Source: JBBEAM01 sp040882845
GTDB taxonomy: Bacteria; Pseudomonadota; Alphaproteobacteria; Kiloniellales; DSM-21159
Length of the DNA: 64,000 nt
Direction: 5' to 3'
NCBI GenBank assembly: GCA_040882845.1
Contig: JBBEAM010000007.1
Location: 1,149,709-1,213,708, forward strand
Shown: positions 8,559-17,178 of the stretch, piece after piece
Layout: every line of letters begins with the position of its first letter
Position numbering within the stretch: the stretch's first letter is position 1
Notes under the pieces: model-generated
What the model saw: only the letters and a program-made list of their open reading frames with translations
What the model was told of the DNA's origin: nothing
The model's database searches: none
Position numbers and translations under genes: made by a program

Positions 8559-9553
8559 GTCCGCTCGAGCGCTCGTCCCACGCCCGCGGCTTCGGCGGCC
8601 CGGTAGAGGCAGGCGGCGACGCCGATGTATTCCAGCGCCGTCCCGCCGGAGCCGAAGAGAGTCACCTCGGCGTCCTCACGCCGGCCTTCCGCCGTGCCGG
8701 CCAACAACGAGCCTAGATCGCCGCGCAGGTGACCCTCCCCGATGGCGCCCTCGGCCAGGGGGATGAGGAACTCGCCCTTTTCCGCAAAGGTCTGCGCGAT
8801 GTCGTCGACGAAGAAGCTGGCCCGCGCAACGGTCGCGCTGTCGATCTCGCGGGTCCTGGGATAGTGCATGCCGATGGCGTTGATGTGGGTTCCCTCGGCG
8901 ATCTCGCCGCTGGCGATCACCGGGCTGTGCGCCGTGGTCACCGTGGTCAGAATGTCCGCCCCTGCCGCCGCAGCGGCGGGAGACTCCACGGCACGTACGG
9001 AAATGCCCTTCAACTCGGCAGCCAGGCGTTCCGCGAAAGCCTGGCGCTTGGCGGCATCGCGGCTGTAGCAGCGGACTTCCTCGAGCTGGCGTACGCGTGC
9101 GATAGCGCGCGGCTGATCGAAGGCGAAGGTGCCGCAGCCGATCAGGCCCAGGACCGCGCTCTCCGGCCGGGAGAGCGCCCGCGTGGCCGTGGCGGTTACC
9201 GCCGCGGTGGCCCACTGGGTGACGGCTTCTCCCTCGACGATGGCCAGCAGCTCGCCGCCCGTGGCCGAGCTGAGCAGAATGCGGAAATCCAGCGGACGGC
9301 CGTAACCGGCGGGATAGGTGACCACGCCCATGAAACCGGCTTCCAGCAGCGCGGCCCCGAGAATCTTGAAGGAACGCGGACGCGCGGCCTCCGGCTCGAC
9401 ATCGGTGTTGAGACTCTGCCGGCCGAGCAGTCGCGCCGTCCCCTGGCCCATTTCTCGATAGGCGGCGGTCACGGCCTCGATGTGGGCGTCCAAGCCGGCG
9501 TCGTCGCGAAGACGCAGCGCCTCGACGTCGCTAGCTGTGATGAGCCGGGTCAT
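8555..9553 (-). CDS. Ornithine cyclodeaminase / mu-crystallin family protein (copy 1)
   Basis: The product is 332 residues from ATG 9553, which overlaps the stop of the CMD-like gene by ATGA; a longer open frame upstream of this is only the shadow of that gene. The NAD(P)-binding turn GLIGCGTFAFDQ lies near residues 130-141, and the family ending GTALEYIGVAACLYRAA is present. Members include ornithine cyclodeaminase, alanine dehydrogenase and ketimine or imine reductases. A second family member is encoded earlier in the same operon (17179-18186), so this may be a pathway imine reductase or dehydrogenase. Specific chemistry is not assignable. Confidence 0.85.
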   Translation of the reverse strand: MTRLITASDVEALRLRDDAGLDAHIEAVTAAYREMGQGTARLLGRQSLNTDVEPEAARPRSFKILGAALLEAGFMGVVTYPAGYGRPLDFRILLSSATGGELLAIVEGEAVTQWATAAVTATATRALSRPESAVLGLIGCGTFAFDQPRAIARVRQLEEVRCYSRDAAKRQAFAERLAAELKGISVRAVESPAAAAAGADILTTVTTAHSPVIASGEIAEGTHINAIGMHYPRTREIDSATVARASFFVDDIAQTFAEKGEFLIPLAEGAIGEGHLRGDLGSLLAGTAEGRREDAEVTLFGSGGTALEYIGVAACLYRAAEAAGVGRALERT

Positions 9554-10095
9554 TCTTCCTCGAAGATCGAGGGGACAGGGAGCTTCATGGCGAAGACCTT
9601 GCAAATCGCGCACATCATCTGAAAGCGGGCGATCTGCAGCACCGCCGCCAAGGCCTGCTCGGCGCCGAGATCGCCGATCACCGCCTGCAAGGCTGCCGTG
9701 GCGTCCCCTCCATCGATCACGGCAATGGCCAGATCGCGCAGCTTTTGTTCCGTGGCATCGAGCTGACTTTCCGCCGGTATGATTTCGCCAGTCAGCTCGC
9801 CGATCCAATCCCGGGAGAAGCCGCTGTTCAGCGAGAGACGCTCATGCTGGATACGCTCGTAGTCGCCGCCGCAGCGCGCGCAGGAGACCAGCGCCAGGAG
9901 CTCGTTCTTCTTGAGATCGAGCGGCGCCTTCACCGCACCCGTGTACTCCATGAACTTGAGCAGAGCTTCGGGGTTGTTGCCGACCACCTGAAAGTACTCG
10001 CCGAAGTAGTCGAGGCGCTCGACCACCGGTTTCAGCAGTTCCTGCACCCGCGGATCGGAGTTCTCGAAAGAAAGGCGGGGGATGGCATCGGTCAT
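9550..10095 (-). CDS. Carboxymuconolactone decarboxylase / AhpD-like protein with CxxC (copy 1)
   Basis: The 181-residue protein resembles the CMD/AhpD family of small helical proteins. It keeps a redox-type motif, CARC followed by GGDYERIQHE, which matches the CxxC-x(n)-H arrangement of AhpD-like proteins. Members are either thiol-dependent peroxidase partners or lactone decarboxylases; the cysteine pair favours a redox role, the operon favours a catabolic role. The C-terminus ends PVPSIFEEE, a tail shared with the paralogue at 22265-22822, which marks the two as a distinct subfamily. It sits between the TRAP transporter genes and the OCD-like gene. Confidence 0.75.
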   Translation of the reverse strand: MTDAIPRLSFENSDPRVQELLKPVVERLDYFGEYFQVVGNNPEALLKFMEYTGAVKAPLDLKKNELLALVSCARCGGDYERIQHERLSLNSGFSRDWIGELTGEIIPAESQLDATEQKLRDLAIAVIDGGDATAALQAVIGDLGAEQALAAVLQIARFQMMCAICKVFAMKLPVPSIFEEE

Positions 10096-10124
10096 GCGGG
10101 CAGTCTCCAGTAGGGGTCTAGGCC

Positions 10125-11435
10125 TCAGATCAAACTTGGCAGGAAGGTCACGATCGGCGGCGCCAGGAAGAGGATGACGATGGCGATCAGGAATATCGCA
10201 ACGAAGGGCCAGGCGGCCTTGAAGACGTCACTAGTACTCATCAGCTCCGTCGAGCCCCTCAACGCAAAGAGCGCGTAGCCGAAGGGCGGCGAGATACCGC
10301 CAACGGTGATGTTCAACAGGAAGATCGTCCAGAACCACACCGGATCGAAGCCGAGCGTAGCGATCAAGGGCGAATAGATCGGAATCACCACCAGCATCAG
10401 CGCGATCTGATCGATGAACATGCAGAGCACGAAAGGCAGCAACATCATCAGAATGAACATCATGGTCGGCGACAGGCCGGCCATGGTCACCGCATCGACG
10501 ACCCCGGAAGTCGCGCCGGTGAAGGACAGCAACTGGGTGAACATCTTCGAGCTGACCATGATGATCAGGATCATCGCCGAGATCTTGGCGGCGCCGATCA
10601 GGGAGTCGATCATCATCTGCGGCGTCAGCTTCTTGTTGAAGGCCGCGGCCAGGAGAGCTCCGGCAACGCCGGTTGCCGCCGCCTCGGTCGGCGTAGCGAT
10701 GCCGAGCAGGATGAAGCCCATCACCGAAAAAATGATGATGGTGAAGGGCAGCATGTTGGCTAAAGCCACCAGCATTTCCTTACCCGTCACTTCGCCCTGC
10801 TCGCTGGCGACGTCCTTGGGTGCATCCTCCGGATAACGGCGGATGCGGTACTGCACATAGACCAGGAACAGCAGCGCGAGCAGCAGTCCCGGCATGATGC
10901 CGGCGATCAGCAGCTGCGCGATCGAGGTGTCTGAAAGCGTCCCGATGATGATCACCAGGATGCTCGGCGGAATAATCGGGGCGAGGCCGCAACCGCCGAG
11001 AATCACCCCCGCCGAGAGAATCTTGTTGTAGCCGCGCTCGACCATGCCCGGCAGCACCGAGCGGCCAAGCATCGCCGCCACCGCCATCCCGGCGCCCGAC
11101 AGCGCGCCGAGAATCACCGAAAGCGTGATGACCAGCACGTACTGGCGTCCCCGTACCTTGCCGACCAGCTTGTCGACGGAATCGAACAGCACGTCCATGG
11201 TGCCGGAACGGAACAGGATCTCGCCCAGCAGGATGAAGAAGGGGATGGTCAACAGGGGCTTGGTCGTCGCGGTATCGAAGACCGAGTTGGCGAACATGCC
11301 GAAGCCGGCCGTTCCGATCACCACCAGCGTCCCGATCACATTGATCAGAAAGAAGGAGACGAAGACCGGCAGTCCGGAGATGAAGAGTACCAGGAGGATC
11401 GCAAAGCCGATCCCGAGAGTTTCCGCCCAGCCCAT
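10125..11435 (-). CDS. dctM: TRAP transporter large permease, DctM type
   Basis: The 436-residue protein is almost entirely hydrophobic with about 12 membrane helices, the standard size and composition of the DctM large subunit. Conserved family segments are seen, such as GAISGSG-like ILGALSGAGMAVAA and the glycine-rich GGCGLAPIIPPSIL. It couples sodium ion flow to uptake of a substrate delivered by the periplasmic DctP. The small subunit gene lies immediately upstream with only a few bases between. In this operon one DctQM pair serves two DctP genes. Confidence 0.93.
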   Translation of the reverse strand: MGWAETLGIGFAILLVLFISGLPVFVSFFLINVIGTLVVIGTAGFGMFANSVFDTATTKPLLTIPFFILLGEILFRSGTMDVLFDSVDKLVGKVRGRQYVLVITLSVILGALSGAGMAVAAMLGRSVLPGMVERGYNKILSAGVILGGCGLAPIIPPSILVIIIGTLSDTSIAQLLIAGIMPGLLLALLFLVYVQYRIRRYPEDAPKDVASEQGEVTGKEMLVALANMLPFTIIIFSVMGFILLGIATPTEAAATGVAGALLAAAFNKKLTPQMMIDSLIGAAKISAMILIIMVSSKMFTQLLSFTGATSGVVDAVTMAGLSPTMMFILMMLLPFVLCMFIDQIALMLVVIPIYSPLIATLGFDPVWFWTIFLLNITVGGISPPFGYALFALRGSTELMSTSDVFKAAWPFVAIFLIAIVILFLAPPIVTFLPSLI

Positions 11436-11439
11436 GCCG

Positions 11440-11958
11440 CTAGCCCACGCTCACGTCGCCGGGGTGCGCACGGCCCCGCACGGCCGTGAAGATGTGGCGG
11501 ATGAAATAGAGACCGCAGTTGCAGAAGCCGTAACCAATCACGGCCATGATCCACCATTTCTGCGTCGACGCCGAAGCGATGGTGACGACACCTGAATTAT
11601 AGAGATCGAGGGTCTCGTCGAAGGCGATCCAGGCGCTCATCAGACACACCCCTGCGGCCAGGGTCATGGTTGTGGTTTCCAGGATCCGCCGCGGAGTCTC
11701 GGGCAGTTGCTCGGGAAAGATCTCGATAGCGATATGACTGCTCAACCGGCAGAGCTCCGGCGCCACCGCGAAGATCACGATGACCAGGAGATAACTGGTC
11801 CAGTCGCTGGTCCAGGTGGTCGGTGCGTTGAAGAAGTAACGCACCGCCACTTCATAGATGTACATCGAGGTGGAGGCGCCAAGCGCGGCGCCTCCAATGT
11901 AGGTGCTCACCAAGGTGAGCAGATCATGCGCCCTCAGAACAGGGTTGGTCGTGGACAT
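11440..11958 (-). CDS. dctQ: TRAP transporter small permease, DctQ type
   Basis: The 172-residue protein has about four membrane helices and the size expected of DctQ. It lies between dctP and dctM in the usual order. The segment TTWTSDWTSYLLVIVIFA resembles the family's W-containing second helix. It forms the membrane complex with DctM. The substrate is not evident from sequence; the surrounding operon suggests an aromatic or related acid. Confidence 0.88.
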   Translation of the reverse strand: MSTTNPVLRAHDLLTLVSTYIGGAALGASTSMYIYEVAVRYFFNAPTTWTSDWTSYLLVIVIFAVAPELCRLSSHIAIEIFPEQLPETPRRILETTTMTLAAGVCLMSAWIAFDETLDLYNSGVVTIASASTQKWWIMAVIGYGFCNCGLYFIRHIFTAVRGRAHPGDVSVG

Positions 11959-11997
11959 GGTAAGTCCGCTCCCGCTCGGGTTCGACTGAGCGCCAGA

Positions 11998-12984
11998 TTA
12001 CTCGAAAATCAACCCGGCTTCGCTGGCCATGGACCGCATTTCCTCGGCGGCTTCCGGATCGCGGCTGGCCGCGATGTTCCAGTAGCCCTCGACGAAGGCT
12101 TTGGCGGCACGGTCCCAGACCTCGGGGCCGAACTCGATGCGCTGCATACCCAGCTCGATCAGCTTGGCTTCCTCATCCTTTTCAGCCTCGGTGAAAGCCG
12201 CGCGCACCTCGCTTTCGAGGAGCTCCCCCTGCTCGAGCATCACCGCCTGCTGTTCGGCGGAGAGCGCGTTCCAAGAGTCCAGGTTGATCAGGATCGGATG
12301 CGCTGTAGTCCCGAAGTTCGGCCGCATAAAGCAGCAGGAAACCTCGTACCACTTGAAGGCAACAGCACCGGAAACCGGCCAGTTGGCGCCGTCGACCACA
12401 CCCTTATCCAAGGACGAGTAGATTTCGCCACCCGGCATTACGACGGGAGAGCCGCCCAGGGCCTCGATCACCGGATGGATCGGCGGCGTGCCGCGAATCT
12501 TCATGCCGGAGAAATCCTCCCCCTCGGCTACCGGATTACGCAGCATGAAGTGGCTGCCGCCCGAAGCCGGCAGAGACAGCAACTTCATGCCCAAGGTCTG
12601 GTAGTGCGCGTCGATGTAGTCCCAGATGCCGACTTCGCGGCGCATGGCGGGATCGGGATCGACGGTGTCGAGACCGATAACCATCGAGGTGGTGCCGGCA
12701 TGATAGGCGCCATGCGTGAACAGCATATCGAACACCCCGGCCTGAACCGGCTGCAACTGCTCGAAGGGCGGCACCGTTTCAGGCCCGACAAGCTTGAAGG
12801 TGATATCGCCTCCGGAGGCCTCCTCGACCATGGTCGCATAGGTGTCGGCCATGCCGGCGGTGCCTTGATACTTGGCGTCCCAGCTGCGCAGGAACTGCAG
12901 TTCAACGGCTAGTGCGGCAGGCGCGGCGGCGCAGAACACCGCCAACGCCAAACCTGTAAGTGCCAATTTCTTCAACATCTTCAA
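11998..12984 (-). CDS. dctP: TRAP transporter substrate-binding protein, DctP family (copy 2 of tandem pair)
   Basis: The 328-residue protein has a Sec signal peptide ending near LAVELQF and the DctP fold. The specificity-helix region is DFSGMKIRGTPPIHPVIEAL, whose Arg in KIRG normally holds the substrate carboxylate. It is a close paralogue of the upstream gene (13033-14046): both share PFEQLQP, the DKGV(V/I)DGA segment and the CC pair in YEVxCCFxRP. It feeds the DctQM pair downstream. A carboxylated substrate is the family default; identity is unknown. Confidence 0.92.
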   Translation of the reverse strand: MKMLKKLALTGLALAVFCAAAPAALAVELQFLRSWDAKYQGTAGMADTYATMVEEASGGDITFKLVGPETVPPFEQLQPVQAGVFDMLFTHGAYHAGTTSMVIGLDTVDPDPAMRREVGIWDYIDAHYQTLGMKLLSLPASGGSHFMLRNPVAEGEDFSGMKIRGTPPIHPVIEALGGSPVVMPGGEIYSSLDKGVVDGANWPVSGAVAFKWYEVSCCFMRPNFGTTAHPILINLDSWNALSAEQQAVMLEQGELLESEVRAAFTEAEKDEEAKLIELGMQRIEFGPEVWDRAAKAFVEGYWNIAASRDPEAAEEMRSMASEAGLIFE

Positions 12985-13032
12985 CCTCCCTAGTTATCGT
13001 TGCTCAGGTTTATCGTTCGAAGAGTGAACCGA

Positions 13033-14046
13033 TTACTCGGCCTTGGTTTCTCCCGAGCCTTCCCAATGTTCGGTGGTCAGGCCCGCATCCTCCGCCAGCT
13101 TGCGGAGCTGCACGGCCTTTTCTGGGTCGCGGCTGCCCGCGAACTCCCAGGCGTTCTCGGTAAAGGCGGCGATCAGCCGGTCGTAGACCTCCGGCGTGAA
13201 GCGGGTTTCCTGCATGCCGAGCTCCTTGAGCTTGGCCTCTTCTTCCTCGCCCCAAGCGGTGAAGGTCTCGCGCACCTGGTACTCGAGCTTCTCGCCTTGC
13301 TCGAGCAGGAGCTTCTGCTGCTCTTCGCTCAGCTCGTTCCAGCTGTTCATGTTCATCAGGATGAGATGCGGCAGCGCGCCGAACCAGGGCCGCGCGAAGC
13401 AGCAGGCGACCTCGTACCATTTGAAGCCGAGCGCGCCGAGGATCGGATAGGTCGCCCCATCGATCACGCCCTTGTCGAAAGCGCTGTAAAGCTCGCCCGG
13501 AGGCATCACCACTGGCGCCCCGTTAAGGGCTTCGATGTAGCCATGAGTCTGCGGATTGCCGCGAATCTTCAGGCCGGACATGTCGCCGCCCTCGAGCGGC
13601 TCGCGCATAACGAACTGAATGCCATGCGAAGTCGGCAGGGAAATCAGCTTCAGGCCGAGGCCCTGGTAATGCTCGTCGATCAGCTCCCAGATGCCGCTCT
13701 CGCGATAGGCCTTGGGGTCCGGGCTCGTGGTCTCCAGTGCATTAACCAGTGTGGTCACGCCGGCGTGAAACACGGGATAGCTGTAGTGGATGTCGAACAC
13801 GCCGGCCTGCAGCGGCTGCAACTGCTCGAAGGGCGGCACGGTCTCGGGGCCGCGCACCTGGAAGGTGATGTCGCCGCCGGAGGCCTCTTCCACCATTTTG
13901 ACGTATTCCTGGGCCATGCCGACGGTGCCCGGATAACGCTCGTCCAGGATGTTCAGCATCTTCAGTTCGGTCGCCTGGACCGAGCCGGCGGCGCACAGCA
14001 GCGCGGCCGCGGGCAAAGCCAGTTTAAGTTTCTGAATCAAAGTCAT
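13033..14046 (-). CDS. dctP: TRAP transporter substrate-binding protein, DctP family (copy 1 of tandem pair)
   Basis: The product is 337 residues from ATG 14046, chosen because a normal signal peptide (basic start, hydrophobic core, VQATELK) begins here and a GGGAGAAAG tract precedes it; the frame is open a further 84 bases upstream without coding character. The carboxylate-binding Arg lies in GLKIRGNPQTHGYI. It is a tandem paralogue of the next gene and shares the CC pair (YEVACCFARP). The gene follows the Rieske alpha gene by 106 bases. Two binding proteins for one permease pair suggest either two related substrates or graded affinity. Confidence 0.92.
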   Translation of the reverse strand: MTLIQKLKLALPAAALLCAAGSVQATELKMLNILDERYPGTVGMAQEYVKMVEEASGGDITFQVRGPETVPPFEQLQPLQAGVFDIHYSYPVFHAGVTTLVNALETTSPDPKAYRESGIWELIDEHYQGLGLKLISLPTSHGIQFVMREPLEGGDMSGLKIRGNPQTHGYIEALNGAPVVMPPGELYSAFDKGVIDGATYPILGALGFKWYEVACCFARPWFGALPHLILMNMNSWNELSEEQQKLLLEQGEKLEYQVRETFTAWGEEEEAKLKELGMQETRFTPEVYDRLIAAFTENAWEFAGSRDPEKAVQLRKLAEDAGLTTEHWEGSGETKAE

Positions 14047-14152
14047 AGGTCGCTTTCTCCCTTTCTCCCTCTTTGCGAGAGGGAGGCTCGTTAATCCCCT
14101 GTTGCGTGTAGATCGCCGGCGCAGAGGCACCGCCGGCTCAAGCGCGCCGTTT

Positions 14153-15418
14153 CTAGAAGCCCATGGCCTCCTTGTAGAAGCGGTAGAAGGAACGGATCAG
14201 CACTTCGGTCACCATGTGATCCTGCGGTTCGGTGTCCTTACCGCCCATTTCGATAACGGCCATGGAGTCCTCGGCGCCGTTGGCGCCGAACTGGCACTGG
14301 GTCAGGACCTCGCTGTCGTCGATCGAGACGAAGCCGGCCGGGCCCATCAGATTGCTGTGGCGCAGCCGCAGCCGGGCCAGTTCCGGGGTATCGTCCTCGT
14401 AGCCGAAGAAGGTCCAGGAAACCTCTACCTCCTTGGCCGAGAGCGGAATGATGTGACGCATGCCCAGGGTGTTGGCCTGCTGTTGCAGAACGACGCTGGG
14501 AAATAGCGTCAGGCCGACCACCTTGCGGTCGGGAAACTCGGGGAAGGGCGTCACCGTATCCTTGTCCTCGAGATCGAACTCGCCCTTGAAGCGGCTCATA
14601 TCCTTGGTCGCCTCGGTGGTCTTCTTGCCCTCGTTGCGCGAGACCATGATGCCGTGGCGTCCATCGCTGCAGGGAATGGATTCCGACTTCGAGTCCGCGC
14701 GCCACAGCCCGAAGGTGATGAAGAAAGCGTGCAGCAGCGTCGCGTGGTAGGGGTCCTTCAGGTTTTCGAAGTACATCTTCCAATTGCAGGGAATGATCTG
14801 CCGGCTGTAGCCGAGCAGGCGCAGTCCCTTGCCGGGGAAGAGCCGGTCGACATAGCTCAGCATCTCGGGGCCGCAGTAGGTCTCGAAGTCCGGTACCTCG
14901 GGATCGAAGCTGGCCCAGATCGAGCCGCCGCGGTTGGTCACCTGCAGCTTGCGCAGGCCCCACTTCTTCTGATCGAAGTCCTTAGGCATACCGCCCTGCC
15001 CTAGCGCACCGCGCTTCAGCGGCACGCCCTGAAGATTGCCCTTCAGGTCGTAGTTCCACTGGTGGTAGGGGCAGGTGAAATCCTTGGCGTTGCCCTTGTT
15101 CTTCCAGCACACCAGCGCGCCTTTGTGGGCGCAGCGGTTCTCGACCACGTTGATCGATCCGTCCTTGTCGCGCACCACGACGACCTGGCTGTTGCCGATC
15201 CAGCTGCGCTTGAAGTCGCCGGGATTGGGCACCTCGCAGTCGAGCGCGACGTAGTTCCAGGTCGGGCCGTGGAAGAAGCGCTGCATCTCCTTCTTGAAGA
15301 TGGACTCGTCGGTGTAGACCCAATAGGGGATCCGGGTGTGTCCCTCCTCGGGCCAGCGCCGCTCAGCCGCCTCGCCAGCCTCGCGGCTTTCGGTCTGCTG
15401 CAGGGGTATCGAAGCCAT
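14153..15418 (-). CDS. Rieske ring-hydroxylating oxygenase alpha subunit, salicylate 5-hydroxylase (NagG)-like, copy 1
   Basis: The 421-residue protein has an N-terminal Rieske domain with [2Fe-2S] ligands C96-x-H98 and C116-x2-H119 (CAHKGA and CPYHQW). The catalytic domain has N219, D222, H225 and H230 (ENLKDPYHATLLH), with the Asp side-chain ligand expected near GFVSIDDSE. The overall layout and C-terminal DHMVTE region are recognisable as the NagG type that hydroxylates salicylate to gentisate. Its beta subunit gene precedes it, and a cupin dioxygenase and FAH hydrolase lie in the same operon, matching a gentisate-like route. No reductase or ferredoxin is encoded anywhere in the window. 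The exact aromatic substrate is inferred, not shown; an aminosalicylate or aminobenzoate is also possible. Confidence 0.9.
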   Translation of the reverse strand: MASIPLQQTESREAGEAAERRWPEEGHTRIPYWVYTDESIFKKEMQRFFHGPTWNYVALDCEVPNPGDFKRSWIGNSQVVVVRDKDGSINVVENRCAHKGALVCWKNKGNAKDFTCPYHQWNYDLKGNLQGVPLKRGALGQGGMPKDFDQKKWGLRKLQVTNRGGSIWASFDPEVPDFETYCGPEMLSYVDRLFPGKGLRLLGYSRQIIPCNWKMYFENLKDPYHATLLHAFFITFGLWRADSKSESIPCSDGRHGIMVSRNEGKKTTEATKDMSRFKGEFDLEDKDTVTPFPEFPDRKVVGLTLFPSVVLQQQANTLGMRHIIPLSAKEVEVSWTFFGYEDDTPELARLRLRHSNLMGPAGFVSIDDSEVLTQCQFGANGAEDSMAVIEMGGKDTEPQDHMVTEVLIRSFYRFYKEAMGF

Positions 15419-15449
15419 GTTTCTCTCCTATTTCTTCAGCCCGAAGCGC

Positions 15450-15974
15450 TCAGATCGGCACCACGAGGGAGACCAGGACGCGGTAGTTGTCGAAAACCGC
15501 CTGGCGCGACTGGAACTTCAGGCCTTGCGGCGTGCGGACCACCCGGTCGACGTAGGTGCCGACGAAAACGATCCGCGATTCACGGCCCGACATCGACTCG
15601 ACCACCAGGAAGTTCGCCTCCGACTCGATGCTGTCGCCGGCGACGGAGGTGACTCTCAAACCGCTGAGGAAGTGGCGCAGGTGCCGCGGCTCGTAAACCG
15701 CCGTTTCGCGCAACGCCATGGCCCGGTCCTTGACCATGCCCAAGCCATCGCAATAGAGGGTCGCGTGCGGCAGCGCCTCGTCGAAGTTCTCCCGCGAGAT
15801 CGCCTTGTACTCGCAGTCCTGGGTGAAAAAAGTCGTCCAGGCCTGAAAGTCCTGACGGTCGCAGGCCTGGGCATAGTCCTCGTAGAGCTCCCACAAGTCC
15901 TGCTTCAGCGCGCGAAGTTCGGTGCGGTCCAAGGCCTCGCCGCTCTCCATTTTGGCTGCTGTCTCTGCTGGCAT
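15450..15974 (-). CDS. Ring-hydroxylating oxygenase beta subunit, NagH-like, copy 1
   Basis: The product is 174 residues from ATG 15974, chosen because a GGGAGAGAGAC ribosome site precedes it; the frame runs upstream without coding character. It has the small alpha+beta (NTF2-like) fold pattern of dioxygenase beta subunits: WELYEDYAQACDRQDFQAW followed by FFTQDCEYKAI, and RETAVYEPRHLRHFLSGLRV. Beta subunits are structural partners in the alpha3beta3 hexamer. It is directly upstream of its alpha gene and downstream of the cupin gene. Confidence 0.88.
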   Translation of the reverse strand: MPAETAAKMESGEALDRTELRALKQDLWELYEDYAQACDRQDFQAWTTFFTQDCEYKAISRENFDEALPHATLYCDGLGMVKDRAMALRETAVYEPRHLRHFLSGLRVTSVAGDSIESEANFLVVESMSGRESRIVFVGTYVDRVVRTPQGLKFQSRQAVFDNYRVLVSLVVPI

Positions 15975-16003
15975 GTCTCTCTCCCTCGGGCTCGGTTCTG
16001 TGC

Positions 16004-17110
16004 CTAGCGAACGCGCGCCATCTCGCCGATGTTGGTCTGCGCCCCTTCTTCGGCCCCGAGCTTCAGGATCGGGCTCTTCAAGGTCTCCTGCCAAATCAGG
16101 GACTCCATGGCGATGTGCAGCGGGTGGTCCTGAATGGTCAGGGCGTTGAAGCCCTCGCCGCGGGATCCGTGGTTGTGCACCGCCCAGCCGGGTGCCGAGA
16201 GCATCAGGTCGCCGGACTCCCAGGTGAACTTAGTGCCCTCGACCGTGCTCTTGCCCTGACCGTTGAAGTAGTAGTTGATTGCGGCCGAACTGTGCCGGTG
16301 CGGCATGTCGACGGTGTCCGCCGGGTACTGGGCGATGGTCGCGAAAAAGGAGTGCGAGGTGCCGTTGCGGCGCTCGGTCGCCGGATTGTAAAGCAGGTAG
16401 AGACGCCGGCCGCGATAGTCCTTGCCCAGGTTGGCGACTTTGTCGAGGTGGCTGGAAACGACCTTCCAGGGCCAGATCAGCGGCTTAGACGGCACCACGT
16501 CGATGTCGATCAGGTACTCGTAGCCCATCAGACGGGCCCCGGTCTCACTGATTTCGAAGTTGTCGGCATACTCGCGGGCGCGCTTGATCTTGGCCATCTC
16601 CTCGACCGCCTCGGCGCTCGGCGCCATCATCGGCGGATCTTCCTCGACGAAATGAACCTCCAGCTTCTCGAGCAGCGGCGCGTTGGAGTAGCCGAGGAAG
16701 GCGCAGAGTTCCTTGCCGTCGTTGCGGTAGCGGTACTTGGTCATCGACGGCGTGTTCCACACGTCGTACTGCGCGAAGCCGAGTTCGTCGTCGCCGATCA
16801 TCGCCACGCCATCGCCCTTGATGCACATGGCGATCTGGTTGGAGTTGCGGCGCTGCGGCACCGTCTCCTCGCCCGGCTTCAGGACGTTGATCGTGACGTC
16901 GATGCCCGGCGCCAGACCAAGGCCCGGCTCGGTGGCATAGGGATGCACGATCGAGGTGGTGCGGCGGCCGTTCGCCGGGTGGTCCCGGTCGGCCAGGTTC
17001 TGGATTTCGTCATCGATCTGCTGCCGGGGGATCACCATTGCCGGCCAGAAGTTCATCGGACGAATTTCCTGATCGCTGGTATCGATGAAATTCGGTTTGA
17101 TCTCGCTCAT
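16004..17110 (-). CDS. Bicupin ring-cleavage dioxygenase-like protein (gentisate dioxygenase relative), copy 1
   Basis: The product is 368 residues with two cupin domains. The C-terminal cupin holds a clear metal triad: HRH in MPHRHSSAAINYYF and the downstream His of PGWAVHNHG. The N-terminal cupin (about residues 80-150) has lost its histidines, with PQRRNSNQ where HxH would stand. In well-studied gentisate 1,2-dioxygenases the active iron sits in the N-terminal cupin, so the arrangement here is reversed. The enzyme probably opens an aromatic ring made by the adjacent Rieske oxygenase. ATG 17110 with GGAGGAGAG upstream is preferred over a TTG just before it. A paralogue lies at 21139-22236. 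Confidence 0.82.
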   Translation of the reverse strand: MSEIKPNFIDTSDQEIRPMNFWPAMVIPRQQIDDEIQNLADRDHPANGRRTTSIVHPYATEPGLGLAPGIDVTINVLKPGEETVPQRRNSNQIAMCIKGDGVAMIGDDELGFAQYDVWNTPSMTKYRYRNDGKELCAFLGYSNAPLLEKLEVHFVEEDPPMMAPSAEAVEEMAKIKRAREYADNFEISETGARLMGYEYLIDIDVVPSKPLIWPWKVVSSHLDKVANLGKDYRGRRLYLLYNPATERRNGTSHSFFATIAQYPADTVDMPHRHSSAAINYYFNGQGKSTVEGTKFTWESGDLMLSAPGWAVHNHGSRGEGFNALTIQDHPLHIAMESLIWQETLKSPILKLGAEEGAQTNIGEMARVR

Positions 17111-17178
17111 CAATCTCTCCTCCGTGTGGGGGCGCCCGGCGCGTACTCACGCCTGGGCGCAGTTTCTTCCTGCCCCCG

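Noticed and set aside
8555..9808. Longer version of OCD-like copy 1 starting at 9808
   Set aside because: The extra 85 codons are out-of-frame shadow of the CMD gene; ATG 9553 with an ATGA overlap is a better start.
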